From an uncultured Phycisphaerales bacterium (GTDB lineage: Bacteria; Planctomycetota; Phycisphaerae; Phycisphaerales; SM1A02), in the NCBI GenBank assembly GCA_946886375.1, contig CAMPIL010000257.1:1-5358 (forward strand): DNA of 5,358 nt. The letters run 5' to 3'. Positions within the stretch are counted from its first letter, which is position 1, and the number at the start of each line of letters is the position of its first letter. The notes beneath the pieces were generated by a model that worked only from the letters and a program-made list of their open reading frames with translations, made no database searches and had not been told where the DNA came from. The position numbers were made by a program, and so were the translations under genes. Of the stretch, positions 1 to 5,358 are shown in pieces.

Positions 1-236
1 GCGAATTCCGCTCGGTATTGATCGTGCATCGCCTCGATGGCCTGACGCTGCTGGCGGCTGAGGCCAAGGCGGTCGGCGTATCGCTCCAGTTCACGGCTGG
101 AAATCGGATCGGGCACAGCCCCCATCGTTCCTTGCGCGAATGCCTGTTGGACCGGCAGAAGGAACATCGCTGCAGCGATGAGCCATGTGGTCAGGCACAG
201 CAAACGGCGAGCGGCGATGGACTGTGAATTGCGCAT
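1..236 (-). CDS. Exported Spy/CpxP-like small periplasmic protein, N-terminal part (cut by left edge)
   Basis: The reading frame starts at an ATG at 234-236 and runs off the left edge after 78 codons without a stop. Residues 1-35 look like a signal peptide: an N-region with two Arg (ARR, 9-11), a hydrophobic core rich in Leu, Ala and Ile (12-28), and a likely signal peptidase I site after AFA (residue 34). The mature part contains a helical stretch at about 47-77, LGLSRQQRQAIEAMHDQYR plus flanks. It resembles the 'LGLTxEQxxxIExLxxxY' helix of CpxP/Spy/ZraP-type periplasmic proteins, which act as chaperones or metal/stress sensors. The similarity is to one helix only, so function is unproven. 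A weak purine-rich AGAAAG lies about 12 bases upstream of the ATG. It lies 135 bases downstream of the DinB-like gene on the same strand. I found no clear promoter or T-tract terminator in that gap. Confidence 0.7.
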   Translation of the reverse strand, partial: MRNSQSIAARRLLCLTTWLIAAAMFLLPVQQAFAQGTMGAVPDPISSRELERYADRLGLSRQQRQAIEAMHDQYRAEF

Positions 237-371
237 GATGGTGCTACTTTCTGAAGGTGAGCGGAGACAGACTGTACGGCCCGCTTGGCGCGCAGCACAA
301 CCTTGAACAGGCATAAACCCGTGAAGATTCAACGCCTGTCACTGCCGATCATTGCCCGGGCCGGGACGCAT

Positions 372-893
372 TTAGATCGCGGGGCCAAGGCCCGCAGCAC
401 GCCGCCACGCGCTGATCTGGCCCAAATGCACCATGTTGTGGTTGTTGAGCAGGAAATTCATTGCCGCACCGATGGTGGGAAACAACTCGCGCATGCGGCC
501 TTCAATCGGGTTGGGCAGTTGAAGCGTTTCATCGCTGATGTTCGGGAGGAGTTCGCTGATCGTGCGGTACCGATCGAAGTAGTAGGTCACCAGTTCGTCC
601 TTGGCGGGGTAGCGTCCATCCTGCTCAACGCATTCAACGCCCGCCTGGAACAACTCCGCGTAGCCGGGCTTTTCGCGCACAAGGTCCTTGCGACCGATCA
701 TGTTCAGCAGACGATTGGGATACAGCGAGAGGTGGCCGATGCAGAACGCGGGATGGTTCATCCTGGGGATGGGCATGTGCGCAAAGCGGTCGGCGGGGAT
801 GTCCTTGAGAATGCGCTCCGCGTAGGCGAGCGTCTGTCGAAGAGCAAAGGCCATGAAATCGGTCATGCGAGGCGGCGCGGCGATCACGGACAT
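372..893 (-). CDS. DinB-superfamily protein (putative metal-binding four-helix bundle)
   Basis: This is a complete 173-residue protein of the usual DinB-fold length (about 150-180). I chose the ATG at 891-893 because an AGGAG Shine-Dalgarno sequence sits 8 bases upstream. The frame is open further to a TTG at 912-914, but that start would place the SD inside the gene. Visible family marks are HPAFCIGHLSLYPNRLL (47-63), which carries the first metal-binding His (probably H54) in helix 2, and HNMVHLGQISAWRRAAGL (152-169), the typical HxxxHxGQ pair (H152, H156) near the C-terminus. Together these form the His triad that binds a divalent metal in DinB/YfiT-like proteins. Known members include DNA-damage-inducible DinB of Bacillus and some thiol-dependent transferases, but most have no known reaction, and nothing here identifies a substrate. 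There is no signal peptide, so it is probably cytoplasmic. It is divergent from the TMTC-like gene across a 261-base spacer and ends with TAA. Confidence 0.85.
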   Translation of the reverse strand: MSVIAAPPRMTDFMAFALRQTLAYAERILKDIPADRFAHMPIPRMNHPAFCIGHLSLYPNRLLNMIGRKDLVREKPGYAELFQAGVECVEQDGRYPAKDELVTYYFDRYRTISELLPNISDETLQLPNPIEGRMRELFPTIGAAMNFLLNNHNMVHLGQISAWRRAAGLGPAI

Positions 894-989
894 GAGTAAG
901 TCTCCTGCTTGCAACTGGGGCGGTTGATGTGAAAACGAGCGTCACGAGCCTTTTGTTCCGACTGGTCAGCGTTCATGGTGAATCGTGCA

Positions 990-1018
990 TTGGAATGCCA
1001 CAAGCGTCAGAGAACAAT
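990..1018 (+). promoter_or_regulatory. Weak candidate sigma-70-type promoter for the TMTC-like gene
   Basis: TTGGAA at 990-995 and AACAAT at 1013-1018 are separated by exactly 17 bases. Each matches the consensus at four of six positions (TTGACA, TATAAT). Transcription from here would give a leader of roughly 130 bases before the ATG at 1155. This level of match occurs often by chance, and the organism's own consensus may differ, so it is only a candidate. Confidence 0.2.
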
Positions 1019-1108
1019 TCCCATTTCAACGCACCGGCTGAAGATCATGTTGGGTGGCTGGCCGCTCGGCATCTAACGCGGCGAATTGTACGATGATGGG
1101 TCTGTCAC

Positions 1109-1125
1109 CCGCCGAGACACGGCGG
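1109..1125 (+). repeat. 6-bp GC hairpin in the leader of the TMTC-like gene
   Basis: CCGCCG (1109-1114) pairs perfectly with CGGCGG (1120-1125) around a five-base loop AGACA and is followed by TTT. It lies 29 bases before the chosen ATG at 1155. It could be a small regulatory stem or chance pairing in GC-rich DNA. The three-base T run is too short for a convincing intrinsic terminator. Confidence 0.3.
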
Positions 1126-1154
1126 TTTCAAAGGATTGCACAGGCGTTTGCGTC

Positions 1155-2900
1155 ATGAATCGATTGCTCGTGATTCGATTGGCGTTGGTCCTTGCCACCG
1201 TTGCGGCGTATTGGCAGGCGCTCGGCCACGGGTACGTCGACTTTGACGACCCCGAATACGTCCGCGACAACGCCATGGTGGCGGCAGGCCTGACCTACGA
1301 GGGCATTGCGTGGGCCATGACCACCGGCCATGCGACGAATTGGCATCCGACGACGTGGCTTTCGCTGATGATCGACAGCGAAATTCAGAAGACTTTGGGA
1401 CCGGTGTTTGCCAGGGTCTTTCAGGCCGATGAGCGCAGCCGGTTCGCCGGCGCGTATCACCTGACCAACGTGCTGCTTCACATCGTCAACGCGCTGCTGG
1501 TGTTTGGGGTGTTGCGGTCGATGACCGGCGCGGTCTGGCGCAGCGCGTTTGCCGCGGGCGTGTTTGCGCTGCATCCCATGCACGTGGAATCGGTGGCGTG
1601 GATCGCCGAGCGCAAGGACGTGCTGAGCATGTTCTTTCTGCTTTTGACGGTGTGGACGTACACGCGGTATGTCGCGGACCGCGATCTGCGCAGTTATGTC
1701 AACGTGGCGGTTTTCTTTGCCTTGGGCCTGATGAGCAAGCCCATGCTCGTCACGCTGCCGTTTGCGCTGCTGCTGCTTGACTGGTGGCCGTTGAACCGTT
1801 GGCGGCCGAATGCGGGCTTCAAGCCCTTGGGAAAACTGCTGCTGGAGAAATTTCCGCTGATCGCGATGGTCATCGTGTCGTGCATTGTGACGATTCACGT
1901 TCAGCATGGCGAAGGGCAATTGCAGGATGGCCGCTGGCTGCCGGTGGCTGAGCGGCTCGAGAACGCGATCGTGTCGTACGTGTTGTACATGGGCAAACTG
2001 TTCTGGCCCGTGAACCTTGCGGTGCTCTATCCGAATCACGCTTTGCTGGACAGGGAGTTCTGGACCGCAGGCCAGGTTGCGGCGGCAGGGGCGTTGCTGG
2101 CGGCGATCACCGTTGCGGTCTTCGCGTTGTGCCGCAAGCGTCCGTACCTGGCCACGGGCTGGCTGTGGTTTCTGGGCACGTTGGTTCCGGTAATCGGGTT
2201 GGTGCAAATTGGGCGACAGGCGATGGCCGACCGTTACGCATACATCCCGTTCCTGGGCTTGTACATCGTGCTCGCGTGGGGGGCGGGCGATCTGGTTGCG
2301 CGGTGGAAGCGACTTGGTGCGCCTGCGGGCGCGCTCGGGGCTGCTGCGCTTGCCGCGTGCTTCGCGCTGACCGTCAGGCAGGTGGGGTACTGGTCCGACA
2401 GTGTCGCGCTGTTCGAACACACCCTGGCGGTGACCAGGGACAACTGGCTCATCCACAACAACATGGCGCACATGCTCGAAAGGGCGGGTCGCTCCGACGA
2501 GGCCATCGCGCAAATGCAAACCGCGATCGCCATCAACCCCGAGTGTGGCTGGATACGCGATCACCTGGGGACGATCTACGCGCAGCAGCGACGATTGTTT
2601 GAGGCGCAGGAGGAGTTCGAAGCCGCCGTCAAGTTTGATCCCACCATGGCGCAGGCGCAGTTCAACCTGGGCGTGGTGTTGACGCACCGCAGCCAGCCCG
2701 AGCAGGCGCTGAAAGCCTTCAAGAGCGCCATTGAGATCAGGCCATCATTTGCCGAGGCACGCAAAGCCATGGCCTTGTTGCTGGCCAACCAGGGGCAGCG
2801 TCAAGAGGCGATTGCGGAGTTGGAATACCTGATACGCACCGCACCGGCGGTGGCGGATGAGTGCGCCGCATTGGTCGAGCAGATCAAATCGGCGCGATGA
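1155..2900 (+). CDS. TMTC-like polytopic membrane protein with C-terminal TPR repeats (putative GT-C type glycosyltransferase)
   Basis: This protein of 581 residues starts at the ATG that begins MNRLLVIRLALVLATVAAYW, an immediate first membrane segment. The in-frame TTG at 1086 would add 23 unconvincing residues. The N-terminal ~410 residues are strongly hydrophobic, with about 10-12 membrane segments. Family marks are FDDPEYV (30-36) with paired acidic residues in the first outer loop, NWHPTTWLS (62-70), ALHPMHVESVAWIAERKDV (138-156), and LMSKPMLVTLPFALLLLDWW (192-211). Residues ~429-565 form four TPR units of about 34 residues, each ending in the typical pattern around A..INP, KFDP, EIRP or RTAP. 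This layout matches bacterial relatives of eukaryotic TMTC proteins, GT-C fold O-mannosyltransferases that use a lipid-linked sugar. The glycosyltransferase role is inferred; donor and acceptor are unknown. A segment of about 16 residues near 75-100 looks longer than in relatives I recall. No good SD is seen near the ATG. The gene ends 26 bases from the convergent ThiF-like gene. Confidence 0.85.
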   Translation: MNRLLVIRLALVLATVAAYWQALGHGYVDFDDPEYVRDNAMVAAGLTYEGIAWAMTTGHATNWHPTTWLSLMIDSEIQKTLGPVFARVFQADERSRFAGAYHLTNVLLHIVNALLVFGVLRSMTGAVWRSAFAAGVFALHPMHVESVAWIAERKDVLSMFFLLLTVWTYTRYVADRDLRSYVNVAVFFALGLMSKPMLVTLPFALLLLDWWPLNRWRPNAGFKPLGKLLLEKFPLIAMVIVSCIVTIHVQHGEGQLQDGRWLPVAERLENAIVSYVLYMGKLFWPVNLAVLYPNHALLDREFWTAGQVAAAGALLAAITVAVFALCRKRPYLATGWLWFLGTLVPVIGLVQIGRQAMADRYAYIPFLGLYIVLAWGAGDLVARWKRLGAPAGALGAAALAACFALTVRQVGYWSDSVALFEHTLAVTRDNWLIHNNMAHMLERAGRSDEAIAQMQTAIAINPECGWIRDHLGTIYAQQRRLFEAQEEFEAAVKFDPTMAQAQFNLGVVLTHRSQPEQALKAFKSAIEIRPSFAEARKAMALLLANQGQRQEAIAELEYLIRTAPAVADECAALVEQIKSAR

Positions 2901-2917
2901 GCGGCCGATCCGGCTGC
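2901..2917. terminator. Hairpin in the convergent gap, possible bidirectional terminator
   Basis: GCGGCCG (2901-2907) pairs with CGGCTGC (2911-2917) as seven base pairs, one of them G-U, around the three-base loop ATC. It starts immediately after the TGA of the TMTC-like gene and occupies most of the 26-base gap before the stop of the convergent gene. No T-tract follows on either strand, so intrinsic termination is uncertain. The position between two convergent stop codons is the main argument. Confidence 0.4.
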
Positions 2918-2926
2918 CTCCTGTCT

Positions 2927-4039
2927 CTACGAACCGATGTACTTTGCGTAGATCGAACGCGCGGCGTCGGGTTCCGTGACGCCCTTGATGATCGCCCGGC
3001 CGTTGGGAAACAGCGCCAATTCAATCGGTTCGCCCTTCTGGCTGCGCTCGCGTGCAAACTCGCCACGCAGGAGAAAGCCGTTGAACGCGAAACGGCCGTG
3101 CGACGCCAATTGTCCAGCCAGCGCGGCGAGGTTCAATTCGCCGTCGGCGATCGTGCGGGTCGGATTGATCTGCACCGCATTCCTGCCGCAAAGCGATATC
3201 GCCGCGCTGCCCGAAGCGCCGTTGAAGAAATCGAACTGTCCGCGTCCGCAGCACGGGCATTCCGCGGTGCGCATCGTGCTGACATCAAACCGCCGCGTCT
3301 CGTTGGTCCACAGGTCGATCGAGAGCAGCGAACGGTCTGTCGCCTCTAGGTTGCCGGTCAGAAGTTTGGTCGCCTGTGCGGCCTGATGAGCCGCAATGGT
3401 CATCACCACCGGCCCCAGCACGCCCGCGGTGTCGCAGGTTGGGCTGGCGCCGGGCGGCGGAGCCTCGGGAAACACGCAGCGCAGACAGGGCGAGGCCTCT
3501 GCGTCGCTCCACTTCACCCTTGAAGGATTCCCGGCTTGCCGCATCGCGCTGTGCGGCAGCACCACCAGGGCCACGCCCGTCGTGCTCACCGCCCCGCCAT
3601 AGACATACGGCAGGCCGTGCATCACCGCGAGATCATTGAGCAGATAGCGGGTTTCAAAGTTGTCCAAGCCATCAAGGATGATGTCCGCGCCTGGAATGAA
3701 CTTCATCGCGTTGCGATGACTGAAATCATCCGCATGCGCGTGAACGGCGACTTCGCTGTTGATTTTCGCGATACGAGACTTTGCGGCGTGCGCTTTGGGT
3801 GTGCCGGCCGCGACATCCGCTTCGTCGTAAAGGACTTGCCGCTGGAGATTGGTGAGTTCAACGACATCACGGTCCACGATGGTGAGTCTGCCCACGCCCG
3901 CGCGGGCAAGCGTGTCGATGATGACCGACCCTAGTGCGCCGCAGCCGACGACCAGCGCGTGCGACTCGCGCAAGCGGCGCTGGCCGGCCTCACCGATTCC
4001 CGGAAGCAGCATCTGGCGGTGATAGCGTTGGAGGTTCAT
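2927..4039 (-). CDS. ThiF/MoeB/HesA-type E1-like adenylyltransferase with C-terminal extension domain
   Basis: This 370-residue protein is in the family that adenylates the C-terminal glycine of a ubiquitin-like sulfur carrier (ThiS or MoaD) for thiamine, molybdopterin or related sulfur transfer. Its E1 core covers ~1-265. It begins RYHRQMLLPGIGEAGQ (5-20) and has the nucleotide loop GCGALG (32-37), D56/D58 in VDRDVVELTNLQRQ (55-68), K82 in TPKA, and LDGLDN (122-127). A zinc site is formed by CLRC (185-188) and CPCC (261-264). C202 in TCDTAGVLGPV is at the family's catalytic-Cys position. E. coli ThiF and MoeB are about 250 residues; the excess here is a C-terminal domain (~281-370: LCGRNAVQI, NGFLLRGEF, LFPNGRAIIKG, YAKYIGS), known from some longer ThiF/MoeB proteins, plus an apparent insertion at ~162-183. 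There is no rhodanese domain and no ThiS or MoaD gene in view, so the carrier cannot be chosen. The ATG is the first start after an in-frame TGA. No SD is evident. It may follow the upstream secreted-protein gene by read-through (64-base gap). Confidence 0.9.
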   Translation of the reverse strand: MNLQRYHRQMLLPGIGEAGQRRLRESHALVVGCGALGSVIIDTLARAGVGRLTIVDRDVVELTNLQRQVLYDEADVAAGTPKAHAAKSRIAKINSEVAVHAHADDFSHRNAMKFIPGADIILDGLDNFETRYLLNDLAVMHGLPYVYGGAVSTTGVALVVLPHSAMRQAGNPSRVKWSDAEASPCLRCVFPEAPPPGASPTCDTAGVLGPVVMTIAAHQAAQATKLLTGNLEATDRSLLSIDLWTNETRRFDVSTMRTAECPCCGRGQFDFFNGASGSAAISLCGRNAVQINPTRTIADGELNLAALAGQLASHGRFAFNGFLLRGEFARERSQKGEPIELALFPNGRAIIKGVTEPDAARSIYAKYIGS

Positions 4040-4103
4040 GTGAGGCCAGCGGCGTGAGCGTCAGCAGGACGTCAGCCATCGCAATAGTACGCGCCGGTGC
4101 GTC

Positions 4104-5003
4104 TCATTGTGCACGCGCCTGCGGAAGAAGATTCGCGAGCCATTTTGCTACGTCATCGTCATCGACCGAGGCGCGAGTGAACGTCACGTTGACGGTTCCG
4201 TCAGCGAGAATGGTCACCTCGTTCACCGCAACGCAGTCCGTGCCCGCCAGCCGTCGGGTTTGCTGCGCGACGGCTTCGCGTTGCTGGCTGGTGAATGCAG
4301 CGTCTCCTGCTGCGGCTTTGAATTCCTTGCTCATCCTGGTCTTGATGGAGCGCAGCGGCCAGCAGCCGGCTGCGTCGACGGCACACCGCTCAAGAAGAAA
4401 TTGCAATCGGCGCGGATTTGTTACGCCGAGTTTCTGCGAAAGCCACTCGCGCAGCGACTGGGCCGGGCCGTTCATCGCCGCAATGGCCAGCGTGCGGTGA
4501 TCGAGTTCGGCTGCGTCGTTTCGGATTTGCCGAAGTTGCTCGCCGGAGAACTGCTTTGTGTCGACTTCGCGGAAGCGCGCCACGACGTTGACCGCGCCGC
4601 GCGGACTTGGCGCCAGTGCGGGCAAGCCGCGCAACAGGTTGAGGAACTGCTCGTCGTCCAACTCAGGCAATTCCGGAATGAAACTCGTCAATTGCCAGCG
4701 GATGTAGGCGTCCACGAATGAATCAGACGCACAAGGCGTGCAGATGGCGGCTTGCAGGTCGGCCGGGGGAAGTTCGCGCGTGAACCGCGTGGCGAAATCA
4801 GGAATGTCGGGCGGGGGGCGCTGCTCGCGACGAAGCTGTCGGGCTTCCTGCGCCAGTTGAGTGGTCGCTTCCTTGATCGCAAGCGCCGGCCGCCCCGGAC
4901 GGTTGCGAGGCGTGGTCTGTGCGCCGCCGTCAAGGGAAATCGCCAGCGCAATCAGCGCGAAGAATCCCGCAATCAGGGCGCGTGAAAAGGCGTGTGCCGG
5001 CAT
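4104..5003 (-). CDS. Secreted protein of unknown family with a CTPC motif
   Basis: This protein has 299 residues. I chose the ATG at 5001-5003 because it places a signal peptide at the N-terminus: a short basic region, a hydrophobic core FSRALIAGFFALIALAIS (6-23), and a plausible cleavage after GGA (26-28). The frame is open back to a TTG at 5043-5045, but that start would sit inside the upstream terminator. The mature protein begins with an Arg/Pro-rich stretch, then a charged helix rich in Gln, Arg and Glu (43-62). CTPC (88-91) is a CxxC pair. It is not a c-type heme site, since Ala, not His, follows. Three more Cys are at 207, 214 and 257. Helical segments dominate, and residues 258-277 read like a short beta hairpin (VAVNEVTILADGTVNVTF). 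An acidic DDDD run is at 281-284. I do not recognise the family. It may be a lineage-restricted envelope protein with redox or metal-binding Cys, but this is a guess. It lies between rpsG and the ThiF-like gene on the same strand. No SD is evident. Confidence 0.75.
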   Translation of the reverse strand: MPAHAFSRALIAGFFALIALAISLDGGAQTTPRNRPGRPALAIKEATTQLAQEARQLRREQRPPPDIPDFATRFTRELPPADLQAAICTPCASDSFVDAYIRWQLTSFIPELPELDDEQFLNLLRGLPALAPSPRGAVNVVARFREVDTKQFSGEQLRQIRNDAAELDHRTLAIAAMNGPAQSLREWLSQKLGVTNPRRLQFLLERCAVDAAGCWPLRSIKTRMSKEFKAAAGDAAFTSQQREAVAQQTRRLAGTDCVAVNEVTILADGTVNVTFTRASVDDDDVAKWLANLLPQARAQ

Positions 5004-5043
5004 GAGCGCATGGTAACGTGGGCCCGGTGAACGATGAACGCGC

Positions 5044-5079
5044 AAGAAAACAGCCGCGGGTTTTCACCACGCGGCTGCT
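5044..5079 (-). terminator. Intrinsic (Rho-independent) terminator after rpsG
   Basis: Read on the minus strand, CAGCCGCG is followed by an 11-base loop and CGCGGCTG (plus-strand arms 5070-5077 and 5051-5058). The eight pairs are perfect, and two further outer pairs (A-U and G-U) are possible. TTTTCTT follows directly (plus-strand 5044-5050). A GC-rich stem with an adjoining T-tract is the textbook layout. It lies 29 bases past the rpsG stop and 41 bases before the ATG of the secreted-protein gene, so it should end the ribosomal-protein transcript. Confidence 0.88.
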
Positions 5080-5107
5080 TGAATGCTCGAAGAAACAGGC
5101 CGGCGAT

Positions 5108-5358
5108 TTACCACGCGAAGTGCGCGAAGGCCTTGTTGGCGTCAGCCATCTTGTGGGTGGTCTCGCGAGTCGCCATGGCCTTGCCTTCGCCCTTGGCGGC
5201 GTCGAAGAGTTCCTTGGAAAGGCGATTGGCCATTGGCTTGCCCTTTTCGTCGCGGGCCGCGGTAATGATCCAGCGGAACGCCAGGCTTTGCTGGCGGCGG
5301 GCGCTGACCTGCATGGGAACCTGATACGCGGCGCCGCCGACTCGCTTGGAGCGGACTT
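5108..5358 (-). CDS. rpsG: 30S ribosomal protein S7, C-terminal part (cut by right edge)
   Basis: Eighty-two codons are visible up to the TAA at 5108-5110. About half of the usual ~156 residues lies beyond the right edge. S7 binds the 3' major domain of 16S rRNA, nucleates assembly of the 30S head and sits near the E site. The visible part matches S7 closely. It has [13 protein letters not shown], the conserved beta hairpin, then RWIITAARD, the helix [17 protein letters not shown], and the terminal block [21 protein letters not shown] (shown here split as [11 protein letters not shown] and AHFAW). A Met 14 codons into the visible part (5312-5314) is internal, because the conserved hairpin extends upstream of it. 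In many bacteria rpsG is followed by fusA in the str operon. Here an intrinsic terminator and an unrelated gene follow instead. Confidence 0.95.
   Translation of the reverse strand, partial: VRSKRVGGAAYQVPMQVSARRQQSLAFRWIITAARDEKGKPMANRLSKELFDAAKGEGKAMATRETTHKMADANKAFAHFAW

Larger units (their letters stand above)
894..1154. other. Divergent intergenic spacer (261 bases)
   Basis: This spacer lies between the start codons of the DinB-like gene (minus) and the TMTC-like gene (plus) and must hold promoters for both directions. The only site I can assign firmly is the SD of the DinB-like gene (AGGAG, minus strand, just right of 900). A weak sigma-70-like box pair and a GC-rich hairpin are listed separately. 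I see no tRNA, riboswitch or convincing small gene. The TMTC-like frame extends up to a TTG at 1086, but the first 23 codons from there do not look like part of the protein. Confidence 0.6.

Noticed and set aside
307..339. Inverted repeat ACAGGC / GCCTGT with a 21-base loop downstream of the DinB-like gene.
   Set aside because: The stem is only six pairs, the loop is long, and no T-tract follows on the minus strand, so it is not a convincing terminator or operator.
285..899. A 204-codon plus-strand open frame opposite the DinB-like gene.
   Set aside because: It is the antisense shadow of a gene with clear DinB motifs and a good SD. Its own translation shows no family marks.
884..976. A 30-codon open frame on the minus strand starting at the ATG at 974-976 and overlapping the DinB-like start by about 10 bases, a possible leader peptide.
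   Set aside because: No SD precedes it, the peptide has no recognisable features, and a frame this short is expected by chance. Comparison of relatives would be needed to revive it.
1086..1154. N-terminal extension of the TMTC-like protein from a TTG start.
   Set aside because: The 23 extra residues are charged and precede the first membrane segment, the stretch contains a hairpin, and relatives start close to that segment. The ATG at 1155 is more likely.
1128..2687. A 519-codon open frame on the minus strand, antisense to the TMTC-like gene.
   Set aside because: Its product is rich in Arg, His, Gln and Pro with no recognisable domain. The plus-strand frame has clear family motifs and TPRs throughout. 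Long antisense frames are common opposite GC-rich genes.
3934..4500. A 188-codon plus-strand open frame spanning the gap between the ThiF-like and secreted-protein genes.
   Set aside because: It is antisense to both genes, its translation is Arg/Ser/Ala-rich with no motif, and both minus-strand genes have much stronger support.

Overview
The window is GC-rich bacterial DNA (judged by eye, not computed) and densely coding, with short intergenic gaps. The gene content is chromosomal. I see no transposase, integrase, phage gene, CRISPR array or tRNA. The mix suggests a planctomycete-type bacterium, possibly Phycisphaerae-like: a bacterial TMTC-like membrane/TPR protein, a DinB-fold protein, a small secreted CpxP/Spy-like protein, and a ribosomal protein S7 ending in AHFAW. 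This assignment is an inference from family resemblance recalled without a search, so it is tentative.

Layout from left to right. (1) Positions 1-236, minus: the N-terminal 78 residues of an exported protein with a Spy/CpxP-like helix, cut by the left edge. (2) Positions 372-893, minus: a complete DinB-superfamily protein. (3) Positions 894-1154: a 261-base divergent spacer with only weak promoter-like and hairpin signals. (4) Positions 1155-2900, plus: a 581-residue polytopic membrane protein with four C-terminal TPRs, related to TMTC/GT-C type O-mannosyltransferases. (5) A 26-base convergent gap that holds a 7-bp hairpin. (6) Positions 2927-4039, minus: a ThiF/MoeB-type E1-like adenylyltransferase with an extra C-terminal domain. 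(7) Positions 4104-5003, minus: a secreted 299-residue protein of unknown family with a CTPC motif. (8) Positions 5044-5079: a strong intrinsic terminator. (9) Positions 5108-5358, minus: the 3' half of rpsG, cut by the right edge.

On the minus strand the order of transcription at the right is rpsG, terminator, secreted unknown, ThiF-like enzyme. The terminator separates the ribosomal transcript from the next two genes, which lie 64 bases apart and may be co-transcribed. The genes do not form one recognisable pathway. The window looks like ordinary chromosomal background with two family-level oddities (insertions in the TMTC-like and ThiF-like proteins) and one protein I cannot place.
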